From: Veillonella sp. AM51-8BH
GTDB taxonomy: Bacteria > Bacillota > Negativicutes > Veillonellales > Veillonellaceae
Direction: 5' to 3'
DNA: 61,045 nucleotides
Assembly: GCF_003463825.1 (NCBI RefSeq)
Contig: NZ_QSDY01000005.1
Coordinates: forward strand, 1 to 61,045
Every line of letters starts with the position of its first letter. The stretch's first letter is position 1. Positions 28,415 through 36,610 of this stretch are shown piece by piece. A program made the position numbers and the translations under genes. The notes under the pieces are model-generated. The model did not search any database, was not told where the DNA came from, and was given only the letters and a program-made list of their open reading frames with translations.

Positions 28415-29002
28415 TTATTTGGAGTACAATTCGACGATAAGTGTTTCGTTAACTTCGATAGGAAGTTCTTCACGTTGAGGAAGACGAGTGAATGTAGCTT
28501 TGAAGCCTTCTAAGTCTTTTTCAATGTAAGGAAGTTCGAAAGAACGAAGTTCTTGGAAGTTAGTTTTGAACATTTCGTTGTCACGAGATGCTTCGCGCAA
28601 TTCAATTACATCGCCTGGTTTGCAGGAGAAGGAAGGAATGTCTACGCGACGACCGTTTACCAAGATGTGGCCATGATTTACCATTTGACGAGCTTGACGA
28701 ATAGAGTTACCGAAGCCGATGCGATATACAAGGTTATCAAGACGTTGTTCCAAAAGGATCAACATGTTTTCACCTGTAACACCTTGCATTTTTTTCGCTT
28801 TATCATAATAGCGTACGAACTGGCGTTCTAGCAAGTTGTAGTAAGCTTTAACTTTTTGTTTTTCTAATAATTGTGTGCCATACTCAGACATTTTTTTCTG
28901 ACGTTGGTCTTTTTTGACGCGATTCAAGGCTTTTGCGTGACCGAATACGTTCACACCAAAGCGACGACAAAGTTTGAATCGAGCCTCTCTTCTCGTTGCC
29001 AT
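28415..29002 (-). CDS. rpsD: 30S ribosomal protein S4, outside the alpha operon
   Basis: 195 residues. The S4 RNA-binding core is [17 protein letters not shown] followed by [21 protein letters not shown]. The N-terminus ([20 protein letters not shown]) has a single cysteine rather than a full zinc set, so it is the zinc-free form. S4 initiates 30S assembly and often regulates its own operon. Here it is a single-gene unit with its own terminator, divergent from the LysR gene, instead of lying between rpsK and rpoA. Confidence 0.96.
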   Translation of the reverse strand: MATRREARFKLCRRFGVNVFGHAKALNRVKKDQRQKKMSEYGTQLLEKQKVKAYYNLLERQFVRYYDKAKKMQGVTGENMLILLEQRLDNLVYRIGFGNSIRQARQMVNHGHILVNGRRVDIPSFSCKPGDVIELREASRDNEMFKTNFQELRSFELPYIEKDLEGFKATFTRLPQREELPIEVNETLIVELYSK

Positions 29003-29299
29003 GTAATTATCACCTCATAGTTGAATAAAAAACTTGTACCGACACATAATGGTACCCATGTATAATATCATTTTCATTTACTTATGTCAATTAATGATAA
29101 TTGTGAAAGTTATTGAAATAAGTGCATAATCACAATTTTTAATTAATCTTTTTTATGATAATACTACACGCTATATCGATTGTGCATGCTTCATCATATT
29201 TTATAGATTTAGATGAAAAAACAATTATAGTATGCTACAATATGAATAAGTAAGGTAATAGTTATCATTGGATTCTTATTACAAAATTGGGGGAACAAC

Positions 29300-30199
29300 A
29301 TGAAAGAGTTACCTACAATGCAAGAGCTACAAAGTTTTATTACTTATAATAAAACAGGAAGCTTTACATTAGCAGCACAATCTATGAATATTACACAATC
29401 AGCTTTCAGCGCTCAAATGAAAAAATTAGAGCGTTTAGTTGGTGTGAAATTAATCTCCCGTTCTACAAGAGGTAGCCGTTTAACGCCAGAAGGCGAATTA
29501 TTCTTACCAGAAGCAGAACAAGTTCTCGATACATTAGAACGTGCTATTCAATCCATCCGCCTAGCAAGCAAGGTGGAACGTCCGATTTTGAACATCGGTG
29601 TACTGCGTAGTTTGGGTGATATTCGTCTAAATGGTTACGTATCGCACTTCTTCCAAAATCATCCTGAGTTCTCTGTCAGCATTTATGACATGGAAGAAGA
29701 AGAGTTGATGCTCGACTTACGCGAAAATCGTATCGACATTGCCCTCCTCTACTTACCAAATAACAAGGATATGTCAGCATATGAATCTACAGCCCTTCGC
29801 GAGGACGAATTCGTATACTATGCACCAAACATCATCGATGGTATGGAAGTTGCTAGCTTGAAAGCAATTCAACAACAACCATTACTTATGTATCCACCTA
29901 AGTACTTTATGTATCGTACATTGAAAAATTATGTTGGTAACGGTCAACAAAATCTACACATTAGAGGTAGCCGCTTATCTAACCCATATACAATGATCGA
30001 CTACTGTCAAAAAAATAAATCAGGCTGCATCGTAGCACGCCAAATTCTAAATTCTTTAAATATCAATGATGGCTACATACCTTTAGAAAAACCATTTAAA
30101 CTACAAGTGTGCTTCGCCTTTAAGAAAAACAATTCTAAATCGGAAACAATGCATACCTTCATGGATTATGTACACAGCGAATCACCAGCTCGTTTATAA
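29300..30199 (+). CDS. LysR-family transcriptional regulator
   Basis: 299 residues. The winged HTH is at residues 7-66 (MQELQSFITYNKTGSFTLAA, then SAFSAQMKKLERLVGVKLI) and the substrate-binding domain follows (LNIGVLRSLGDIRLNGYVSHF). AGGGGG-like GGGGGAAC precedes the ATG. LysR proteins usually bind next to a divergent target, which here would be rpsD; that is an unlikely target, so the regulon is open. In 29003-29299 I see AT-rich promoter DNA with no gene. Confidence 0.9.
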   Translation: MKELPTMQELQSFITYNKTGSFTLAAQSMNITQSAFSAQMKKLERLVGVKLISRSTRGSRLTPEGELFLPEAEQVLDTLERAIQSIRLASKVERPILNIGVLRSLGDIRLNGYVSHFFQNHPEFSVSIYDMEEEELMLDLRENRIDIALLYLPNNKDMSAYESTALREDEFVYYAPNIIDGMEVASLKAIQQQPLLMYPPKYFMYRTLKNYVGNGQQNLHIRGSRLSNPYTMIDYCQKNKSGCIVARQILNSLNINDGYIPLEKPFKLQVCFAFKKNNSKSETMHTFMDYVHSESPARL

Positions 30200-30208
30200 G
30201 AACGACAC

Positions 30209-30245
30209 AAAACCCGTACACATATACGTGTACGGGTTTTTAATT
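30209..30245 (+). terminator. intrinsic terminator after the LysR gene
   Basis: Perfect 13-bp stem (30209-30221 with 30228-30240), loop of six, T-run after it. Confidence 0.95.
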
Positions 30246-30357
30246 TTATTATATCCTCTATTAATATCTATATTTAACATTTGTACCTTTTAATATCTTT
30301 GTCTTTTAACATTCTTTTCTTTACCACTAGTAACGATTCATCTTGGTCATTAAATAA

Positions 30358-30386
30358 TTGCTCTCTACTGTAACAAGTTGTACAAT
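30358..30386 (+). promoter_or_regulatory. sigma-70-type promoter of the ynfA-like gene
   Basis: TTGCTC (30358-30363), 17-nt spacer, TACAAT (30381-30386), about 35 nt ahead of the start codon. Confidence 0.6.
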
Positions 30387-30421
30387 AGAAAATAGATTTC
30401 AATTAATACTGTGAGGTTATT

Positions 30422-30745
30422 ATGCTCTTATCTATTTTCTTCTTTATATTAGCCGGTTTAGCCGAAATCGGTGGCGGCTATTTAGTATGGCTCTATATGC
30501 GCGACGATAAAGGCCCTGTATATTTACTGGCTGGTGCTTTCATCCTGTTCTTATACGGTATTATCCCTACCTTCCAACCAGAAGCAAGCTTCGGTAAGGT
30601 TTATGCAGCCTACGGTGGCGTATTTATTGCCCTTTCCATCCTATGGGGTTGGCTCGTCGATGGTTTGCGACCAGACACATATGATATCATCGGCGGTCTC
30701 GTCTGCCTTGTGGGCGTTTATATCATCATGTACGCGCCGCGTTAA
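30422..30745 (+). CDS. YnfA/UPF0060-family small membrane protein
   Basis: 107 residues with four membrane helices. The family marks are [19 protein letters not shown] at the start, [19 protein letters not shown] in the middle and [20 protein letters not shown] at the end. YnfA belongs near the small-multidrug-resistance (EmrE-like) superfamily and a transport role is suggested for it. It has its own promoter and terminator. Confidence 0.9.
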   Translation: MLLSIFFFILAGLAEIGGGYLVWLYMRDDKGPVYLLAGAFILFLYGIIPTFQPEASFGKVYAAYGGVFIALSILWGWLVDGLRPDTYDIIGGLVCLVGVYIIMYAPR

Positions 30746-30749
30746 ATAC

Positions 30750-30783
30750 AAAGAGTACAACTGCTACAGTTGTACTCTTTTTT
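30750..30783 (+). terminator. intrinsic terminator after the ynfA-like gene
   Basis: Perfect 13-bp stem (30750-30762 with 30768-30780) and T-run. Confidence 0.93.
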
Positions 30784-30816
30784 CTATGTCTATTTCTATG
30801 CCTATTTTTATGTTTA
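30781..30816. repeat. three tandem 12-bp repeats
   Basis: TTTCTATGTCTA, TTTCTATGCCTA and TTTTTATGTTTA follow each other directly. They begin in the tail of the ynfA terminator. No role seen. Confidence 0.7.
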
Positions 30817-30890
30817 TAACTAATATTTTCTAAATAAATAACTATTTTTATACAAATAGAAATAACTATTGATATATATGAATAGCTATT

Positions 30891-30929
30891 GTGTTATATA
30901 ACAAAAAGCTGTGTTATATAACAAAAAGC
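30891..30929. repeat. tandem 20-bp repeat carrying a TGTTATATAACA palindrome
   Basis: GTGTTATATAACAAAAAGC occurs at 30891-30909 and again at 30911-30929. Each copy has a 12-bp perfect palindrome. The second copy supplies the T-run of the tRNA operon terminator, so the first looks like a duplication of the terminator tail. Confidence 0.7.
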
Positions 30930-30951
30930 GGCCATCCGAAGATAACCGCTT
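30923..30951 (-). terminator. intrinsic terminator of the tRNA operon
   Basis: 11-bp stem on the minus strand (AAGCGGTTATC with GATGGCCGCTT, two G-T pairs) capped by a TTCG tetraloop and followed by five T. Confidence 0.93.
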
Positions 30952-30955
30952 ACGT

Positions 30956-31031
<76 letters not shown>

Positions 31032-31034
31032 ATG

Positions 31035-31109
31035 TGGTGACCCGTCCGGGAATCGAACCCGGGATACCGCCGTGAAAGGGCGGTGTCTTAACCGCTTGAC
31101 CAACGGGCC
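31035..31109 (-). tRNA. tRNA-Glu (anticodon TTC), copy 1
   Basis: 75 nt with encoded CCA. Anticodon loop CTTTCAC within a CCGCC/GGCGG stem. Besides translation it supplies Glu-tRNA to HemA. Identical to the copy at 31361-31435. Confidence 0.97.
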
Positions 31110-31118
31110 ATATGAAAT

Positions 31119-31194
31119 TGGCTCCTCGAGTAGGACTCGAACCTACGACCGATCGGTTAACAGCCGATTGCTCTACCAACTGAGCTATCGAGGA
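31119..31194 (-). tRNA. tRNA-Asn (anticodon GTT), copy 1
   Basis: 76 nt with encoded CCA; anticodon loop CTGTTAA, acceptor stem TCCTCGA. Identical to the copy at 31521-31596. Confidence 0.97.
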
Positions 31195-31201
31195 ATATTA
31201 A

Positions 31202-31276
31202 TGGAGCGGGAAACGAGATTCGAACTCGCGACCCCCGCCTTGGCAAGGCGGTGCTCTACCGCTGAGCTATTCCCGC
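31202..31276 (-). tRNA. tRNA-Gly (anticodon GCC), copy 1
   Basis: 75 nt with encoded CCA; anticodon loop TTGCCAA, acceptor stem GCGGGAA. Identical to the copy at 31602-31676. Confidence 0.97.
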
Positions 31277-31279
31277 ATG

Positions 31280-31355
<76 letters not shown>

Positions 31356-31360
31356 ATATG

Positions 31361-31435
31361 TGGTGACCCGTCCGGGAATCGAACCCGGGATACCGCCGTG
31401 AAAGGGCGGTGTCTTAACCGCTTGACCAACGGGCC
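31361..31435 (-). tRNA. tRNA-Glu (anticodon TTC), copy 2
   Basis: Identical to copy 1. On its 5' side the second block differs from the first, because tRNA-Lys follows there in place of tRNA-Asn. Confidence 0.97.
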
Positions 31436-31439
31436 AGAA

Positions 31440-31515
31440 TGGTGACTCACCCGCGACTCGAACGCGGGACACCCTGATTAAAAGTCAGGTGCTCTGCCAA
31501 CTGAGCTAGTGAGTC
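31440..31515 (-). tRNA. tRNA-Lys (anticodon TTT)
   Basis: 76 nt with encoded CCA; anticodon loop CTTTTAA. It is the only unduplicated tRNA in the cluster and lies between the Glu and Asn genes of the larger block. Confidence 0.97.
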
Positions 31516-31520
31516 ATGAA

Positions 31521-31596
31521 TGGCTCCTCGAGTAGGACTCGAACCTACGACCGATCGGTTAACAGCCGATTGCTCTACCAACTGAGCTATCGAGGA
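31521..31596 (-). tRNA. tRNA-Asn (anticodon GTT), copy 2
   Basis: Identical to copy 1. Confidence 0.97.
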
Positions 31597-31601
31597 ATGT
31601 A

Positions 31602-31676
31602 TGGAGCGGGAAACGAGATTCGAACTCGCGACCCCCGCCTTGGCAAGGCGGTGCTCTACCGCTGAGCTATTCCCGC
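31602..31676 (-). tRNA. tRNA-Gly (anticodon GCC), copy 2
   Basis: Identical to copy 1. It is the first gene of the nine-tRNA transcript, just after the promoters. Confidence 0.97.
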
Positions 31677-31693
31677 ATACAGAACCGATAATT

Positions 31694-31723
31694 AATATAA
31701 CATAATCATCAATCTGTCGTCAA
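31694..31723 (-). promoter_or_regulatory. proximal promoter of the tRNA operon
   Basis: TTGACG (31718-31723) and TATATT (31694-31699) with an 18-nt spacer, ending about 17 nt before tRNA-Gly. Confidence 0.6.
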
Positions 31724-31755
31724 GAAGAATTTAAGTCTGTCCTGACCGCCCTATA

Positions 31756-31784
31756 ATAATATCAATTTACACATATAGTGTCAA
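31756..31784 (-). promoter_or_regulatory. distal promoter of the tRNA operon
   Basis: Consensus TTGACA (31779-31784), 17-nt spacer, TATTAT (31756-31761). Followed by a GC-rich start region (GGGCGG) of the type seen under stringent control; that last point is inference. Confidence 0.7.
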
Positions 31785-31837
31785 TGGTTTTTCCATGAAA
31801 TTCTCAGTTAATTTTACATAATTGAGCATAAAACATA

Positions 31838-31866
31838 CAAAAAGAGGGATTTAAAACTCCCTCTTT
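31838..31866 (-). terminator. intrinsic terminator after the ArsB-like gene
   Basis: AAAGAGGGA pairs with TCCCTCTTT (31841-31849 and 31858-31866); T-run on the minus strand. Confidence 0.88.
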
Positions 31867-31874
31867 TATATAGA

Positions 31875-32978
31875 TTACTCTTTATTCTTTTGTCTACCTT
31901 TACCGGCACCATCTTCAGCCGCTTTAACCTCAGCTTCAACGAAGGTTTTCATATCATTTAACATATGCATAGATGCATCGATAATAGATAGACCCATTGT
32001 GGAACCCAATGCTTCATCAATTTGTAAATTGTAGTGTAAACATGGTTTTATTCCAAGGAATCGACATTGTTCCTTATGAATTGGTTCCTCATAGGCAGCT
32101 GATGGGAATATATAGTCCTTAACTAATGGCTCAATAGTAGCTGCAGCCAATACAGCTGCGCCTGTTACGGCATTATCAAATACTACGGCCATACGGTGAC
32201 TTGCGGCACCTAAGATAAAACCTGTTAAGAATACAATATCTAGTCCCCCTGCTACCTGAAGTAAGTGTAATACCGCATCACGGCGCTCGCTTTCACTCAA
32301 AGCAGCCCAATCATCAACAGCGATATTAAAACGATCTACAAAGGAATGAATATGAGCAGCCCGTTGTTCTACCGTAGGTCCACATTCGGTATGAACGAGA
32401 ATATCACTAAATTCACATCCTGTGATAGTTGCAGTCGTTACGAGAGAATCAAGGAATGCTCGTTCACCAATATTACCAATAGCAACGACTTGCAATCCAT
32501 CGTTGTGTAATTTATCAGCATAGGTAAAGCCAAGCTCTAGAGCTCGCTCAAGTTCATCTCCAGAAATAACAGGTTCTACACCAAAGAAATGAGATCCTTT
32601 ACGAATGACTTGTTGATCAATATATTCTAGATTACTAGTATCTTGCTCAAGACCTACATTTACAACATGTACGTCTGCATTTAACTTAAATGCCGCCCCC
32701 TGCGTAGCCGTTCTACCTTCATTGAAACGCTTGATAGCGGCGTAGCTTTCACTACCATGCTGACTATTTTGAGGACCATCTACCAAGTGGTCCGACGCCA
32801 CCACAAGTACGCCATATCGCAAATGATTTGGTTGAGGTTCTGCCAGAATGCCTGCAAAACGCTCAGCTATTAACTCTAATGTTGCAAGGCTATAAATAGG
32901 TTTTGTTAAATTATCGATACGTAATCGGCATGCTTCCATGGATGGTGCATGTAATGGTTCAATTGTAAAAGTTCTCAT
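31875..32978 (-). CDS. ArsB-like second subunit of a CobT-type lower-ligand phosphoribosyltransferase
   Basis: 367 residues, a diverged CobT homologue. Where CobT has ADHGV this protein has VVASDHLVDG, and the GEMGI region is only GNIGERAF. GLDIVFLTGFILGAASHRM and the C-terminal DEALGSTMGLSIIDASMHML align with the CobT core, and an acidic residue is kept in DEALGS. A charged tail (about 25 residues) ends it. Its ATG overlaps the stop of the ArsA-like gene, so the two are made together. Tandem CobT homologues form the ArsAB enzyme of Sporomusa ovata, which activates phenol and p-cresol for phenolic cobamides. A plain second CobT is the alternative. Confidence 0.8.
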   Translation of the reverse strand: MRTFTIEPLHAPSMEACRLRIDNLTKPIYSLATLELIAERFAGILAEPQPNHLRYGVLVVASDHLVDGPQNSQHGSESYAAIKRFNEGRTATQGAAFKLNADVHVVNVGLEQDTSNLEYIDQQVIRKGSHFFGVEPVISGDELERALELGFTYADKLHNDGLQVVAIGNIGERAFLDSLVTTATITGCEFSDILVHTECGPTVEQRAAHIHSFVDRFNIAVDDWAALSESERRDAVLHLLQVAGGLDIVFLTGFILGAASHRMAVVFDNAVTGAAVLAAATIEPLVKDYIFPSAAYEEPIHKEQCRFLGIKPCLHYNLQIDEALGSTMGLSIIDASMHMLNDMKTFVEAEVKAAEDGAGKGRQKNKE

Positions 32979-34012
32979 GCCTTACCTCCTGTAACAGCCA
33001 AATACATATGAACGGCAAGATCTAGCATTCCCATTTGAATGGAACCACCAGAGGCCTCACCGAGACATAGCCCTAAATCAACATAGGCTTCAAGACCTAA
33101 ATTTTCTAAAGAAGATTTAGCCGCTTTTTCAGCAGATAAATGAGATGCCATTACATAATCCATCGCCTGTGGAACTAATGTTTTAGCAACCAATGCACAA
33201 GCGGATGTATTAAAACCATCAATAATAACAAGTGCATTATTCGCTGCAGCACCTAGAATAACACCTACGATACAGGTAAATTCAAAGCCGCCCACAGAGG
33301 ATAAAATTCCGATTGCATCATCTTTCGGAATATTTTTATATTTTTCTAATACATCATGCACAATGCGTTGCTTTAATTTTAGACGCTCATCAGAAATATT
33401 AGTTCCTCGCCCTGTAGCTTCCTCTGCAGTGAGTCCTGCAAATTTAGCAGTCATAAGAGCACTTGCAGTAGTATTAGAAATGCCCATTTCCCCTACTAAG
33501 AAAACATTAAAGCCTTCGTCGATTTTCTCTTTTACAAGACGGATACCTGTTTCAATGCCTTCAATGGCTTGTTCACGTGTCATGGCCGGTTCTTCTACAA
33601 AGTTTTTTGTGCCCATACCAAGTTTATGACTACGGAGTCCTGGTACCCAGCTCATGTCTGCATCAATGCCCATATCGATGACTTCCATTTGAGCACCACA
33701 GTAATTAGCTAAGGAATTTGCGCCCGCCCCCTTAGGAATTAGGTAGTTTTGTGTCATCCCTACAGTTGTTTCCTTTGGGTACGCACTTACGCCCATATCG
33801 GCCACGCCATGATCGGCAGAGGCAATAATCATACAAGGTTTTGGAACCGTTAACTGTTCCTGATTTGTAGCCGCACCATATTGAGCCACCACGTTCACAA
33901 GTCGCCCATATTGTTCTACAGACGAACCTGCATTCCAATTATCGATTATATGTTGTTCAATTTCATGACTGCGACCTCTAATAGCGTCACAAGTTTCTTG
34001 TAACAAACTCAT
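32975..34012 (-). CDS. ArsA-like CobT homologue (nicotinate-nucleotide:lower base phosphoribosyltransferase)
   Basis: 345 residues with the full CobT motif set: SADHGVADMGVSAYP near residue 68, LVGEMGISNTTASAL near 173, SSVGGFEF, VIIDGFNTSACAL, and CLGEASGGSIQM with the catalytic glutamate near residue 320. It transfers phosphoribose from nicotinate mononucleotide to the lower base of a cobamide. Its close coupling to a second, diverged CobT suggests an ArsA/ArsB heterodimer for phenolic bases. Together with cobA-hemD elsewhere in the window it supports cobamide synthesis. If the partner is unneeded it would be an ordinary cobT. Confidence 0.85.
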   Translation of the reverse strand: MSLLQETCDAIRGRSHEIEQHIIDNWNAGSSVEQYGRLVNVVAQYGAATNQEQLTVPKPCMIIASADHGVADMGVSAYPKETTVGMTQNYLIPKGAGANSLANYCGAQMEVIDMGIDADMSWVPGLRSHKLGMGTKNFVEEPAMTREQAIEGIETGIRLVKEKIDEGFNVFLVGEMGISNTTASALMTAKFAGLTAEEATGRGTNISDERLKLKQRIVHDVLEKYKNIPKDDAIGILSSVGGFEFTCIVGVILGAAANNALVIIDGFNTSACALVAKTLVPQAMDYVMASHLSAEKAAKSSLENLGLEAYVDLGLCLGEASGGSIQMGMLDLAVHMYLAVTGGKA

Positions 34013-34202
34013 GGTATCTCCTTAACTAAATAATATGTTAAACGTATATTCTTTACGAACTCTAGTATATACATTATACTGCATAAACCACGTTGCTTCA
34101 GCTACATAAATATACATCAAGCTCAAATGAATGTTAATTATTCATTATTAGTACTCTATGAGTGCTAACCAATGTATAGCCTTAGCTAATAATTATTTAT
34201 CA

Positions 34203-35090
34203 TTAGCTATTCTTTATTTGTCCTGTTAAATATGGTAATTTACCGCGGATTTCTCTTCCTCGTTCAAGATAGGATTCTAAAGCTTGACCTTCATCTTCTT
34301 GTGAAAGTATCTCTTTTACCCGTTTGATTTCGGATTCGATTTGTGAAAGACCTTCAATTACATTGTGTCTATTACCGTAAATGATTTCACGCCACATAGA
34401 TGGTAACCCACCAGCAACACGTGTACAATCTCTAAAGCCCCCTGCAGATAATTTCATGCGCAACTCGCCTAGTTCATCACCACCGGAAACTTGAGTTAAA
34501 ATGGATGCCAATAAATGTGGCATATGACTCACCATAGCTAAATACGCATCGTGAGCATAGATATCGACGAATTCAATACGTGATCCTACAGCGCGTCCCA
34601 TTTCAGCTAGTTCTTGAGCAACCTCTTCACTATATACATCAGAGGCCTTATCCTCTAGTACAATCCAACCCATACCTTTAAATAGGTTTTTATGAGATAC
34701 TTCGTAGCCACCCTTTTCAGAGCCAGCCATAGGATGAACAGACACAAAAATTGTCCCTTTCGGAATAGAATCATATACAGCTCGTACAAAGTTTTCCTTT
34801 GCACTAGATACATCAGTCACCACTTGTCCTGGTCTAAAAAGATATGCCATTTCTGTAAATAGTCTTGCATTTGTATCTGGAGGCAATGAAAATACAACGA
34901 TATCTGAATTTTCAATCAATAGTTCTACCTCAGTCCAAGCAGCTTTTACCACCCCATCCTGAATGGCCGCATCACAAACCTCTTGGCGACGAGCATACCC
35001 TACCACCTCATAATCGGTATAGGCCTTTAAAGCCTTCGCCAACGAACCACCTAATAGACCTAAGCCAATAATGCCTACTGTCTTACTCAT
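34203..35090 (-). CDS. tyrA: prephenate dehydrogenase
   Basis: Oxidative decarboxylation of prephenate to 4-hydroxyphenylpyruvate for tyrosine. 295 residues. The dinucleotide motif GIIGLGLLGGSLAKALKAY starts the protein. The catalytic-region stretches VHPMAGSEKGGYEVSHKNLF and VSHMPHLLASILTQV are intact. There is no chorismate mutase or ACT domain, so it is the stand-alone form. A weak hairpin (35114-35140) lies between it and the MATE gene. From 34013 to 34202 there is only AT-rich DNA, with an inverted repeat (TAGCTAAT / ATTAGCTA) next to the tyrA stop. Confidence 0.93.
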   Translation of the reverse strand: MSKTVGIIGLGLLGGSLAKALKAYTDYEVVGYARRQEVCDAAIQDGVVKAAWTEVELLIENSDIVVFSLPPDTNARLFTEMAYLFRPGQVVTDVSSAKENFVRAVYDSIPKGTIFVSVHPMAGSEKGGYEVSHKNLFKGMGWIVLEDKASDVYSEEVAQELAEMGRAVGSRIEFVDIYAHDAYLAMVSHMPHLLASILTQVSGGDELGELRMKLSAGGFRDCTRVAGGLPSMWREIIYGNRHNVIEGLSQIESEIKRVKEILSQEDEGQALESYLERGREIRGKLPYLTGQIKNS

Positions 35091-35111
35091 ATAAACCTAC
35101 TTTCACAAATA

Positions 35112-35141
35112 ATTAGCCTTACACTCTCTAATGTAAGGCTA
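35112..35141 (-). terminator. weak hairpin between the MATE gene and tyrA
   Basis: AGCCTTACA and TGTAAGGCT form a 9-bp stem; the following minus-strand sequence (CTAATTATTT) is only mildly T-rich. Confidence 0.4.
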
Positions 35142-35191
35142 ACTATATCTACAAACTACTAAAAGTATATTGAAATCGTGTAAATATAAGA

Positions 35192-36538
35192 CTATGCCTC
35201 TATGAGGCGTCTATTTTTCCACTTCCCACTATACCAGCGATATACAAATAATAAACCTCGTAAAATTTCATCTACCGCCATGGCAATCCAAATGCCTACG
35301 AGCCCCCATTCCCAGTAAATTCCAAATAGATAGGACAATGGTACAGCACATAACCACATGCCAAAAATGCCTACGAGCATCGGTGTTCTAATATCCCCTG
35401 CTGCTTGTAAGCAGCCAACCATAACAATATTAACGGCACGACCTAACTCAAGAAAAATCTCAATCAGTAATACATTATGTGCTAACGATAGGATTTCTGG
35501 ATCCGTAGTAAATATGGATAGTACAATATCACTGGTAATATAAAAGAACGTAGCCAGTCCTACACTAATGGCAATGGCTAACAACATAGAATGCCATACG
35601 CGATTTGTCACCTCAGCTTGTCGTTTAGCCCCCATCAGGTAACCCACAATAACTTGAGATGCATTTGCTAATGCTATGGTATATACATAGCAAAGCATGG
35701 CAACAACTGATACATACACCTTTGTATTAATAACAGCTAGCCCTAGGATATTGACCATTTTCATAATCGTTGTCTGAGATAACTGATAACTTAAGGTTTC
35801 ACCACCAGAGGGAACACTGATATTCAGTAAAGACTTAACCGTATGCCACGGGAATGGTTTTAAAAATTTGAAGCTCACCTCTAAAGTAAGCAACTTCTTA
35901 AAGGTATAGCCGATAATTACGAGGCCTACCACCTTAGATAACCAGGTAGAAATTGATACCCCTAGTACACCAAGGCTTGGTATGGGACCATGACCAAATA
36001 TTAATACATAGTTAGTTGTGATATGGATAACATTCATAACTAACGCGATATACATAGTAACACGCGTTAATGAATGGCCTCTAAATACGGCAACCAGCGC
36101 ATAATACATAGCCTGAATCGGTAATCCTGCGGCCACAATGGTCGTATATATCGACGTATCACTCATCGTTTCGGGAGGTATACCTAGCCATGTAAAAATC
36201 CATTCATGACAGGTGATAAAGAATACGGCCGCAACAGATGAAAACAAAAAGTTCAACACCAAACTGACCGTACATACCTCAGATAGCTTAGACTGATTCT
36301 TAGCCCCTAAATACTGGGCAATCAAAATCGTCGTAGCTGTACTCATAACAATGATGAGCATAATAAAGATATTTAAAATTTGATTGGCATTAGCCACAGC
36401 TGCTACCGCTTGAGGAGAGTAGTGACTCATCATCACTTGGTCTATATTACCTACTAACAGCTGTAGGAACACTTCGATAAATATAGGCCAACTCAAAGTC
36501 CAGATGGACAAGCTAATCCCTTTTTCATAAGACTTCAT
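35192..36538 (-). CDS. MATE-family efflux transporter
   Basis: 448 residues with 12 membrane helices in two similar halves. SWPIFIEVFLQLLVGNIDQVM opens it and QAVAAVANANQI is the usual MATE start. The pump exports cationic drugs or metabolites in exchange for Na+ or H+. It is a single gene. The ribosome site AAGGGG and start codon lie in one copy of a tandem 33-bp repeat. Confidence 0.88.
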   Translation of the reverse strand: MKSYEKGISLSIWTLSWPIFIEVFLQLLVGNIDQVMMSHYSPQAVAAVANANQILNIFIMLIIVMSTATTILIAQYLGAKNQSKLSEVCTVSLVLNFLFSSVAAVFFITCHEWIFTWLGIPPETMSDTSIYTTIVAAGLPIQAMYYALVAVFRGHSLTRVTMYIALVMNVIHITTNYVLIFGHGPIPSLGVLGVSISTWLSKVVGLVIIGYTFKKLLTLEVSFKFLKPFPWHTVKSLLNISVPSGGETLSYQLSQTTIMKMVNILGLAVINTKVYVSVVAMLCYVYTIALANASQVIVGYLMGAKRQAEVTNRVWHSMLLAIAISVGLATFFYITSDIVLSIFTTDPEILSLAHNVLLIEIFLELGRAVNIVMVGCLQAAGDIRTPMLVGIFGMWLCAVPLSYLFGIYWEWGLVGIWIAMAVDEILRGLLFVYRWYSGKWKNRRLIEA

Positions 36539-36603
36539 AGTATCCCCTTATATACTAATGTCAGATTTTATAGTATGCCCTTCATATACTAACGTCCAAT
36601 TGC
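36538..36603. repeat. tandem 33-bp imperfect repeat over the MATE ribosome site
   Basis: Units 36538-36570 and 36571-36603. Each contains TAGTAT and ATACTA as a 6-bp inverted repeat with 8 nt between. The copy next to the gene includes AAGGGG and ATG; in the other copy the equivalent is AAGGGC and ATA, so only one initiation site remains. Confidence 0.65.
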
Positions 36604-36610
36604 CTATCCC

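Noticed and set aside
29040..29260. Fur-box-like stretch (AATGATAAT) before the LysR gene
   Set aside because: Only half a site; such matches are expected by chance in DNA this rich in A and T.
34013..34202. Cobalamin riboswitch upstream of the CobT-like genes
   Set aside because: The segment is AT-rich and lacks the B12 box and the multi-helix pattern. None was seen before the tetrapyrrole operon either.
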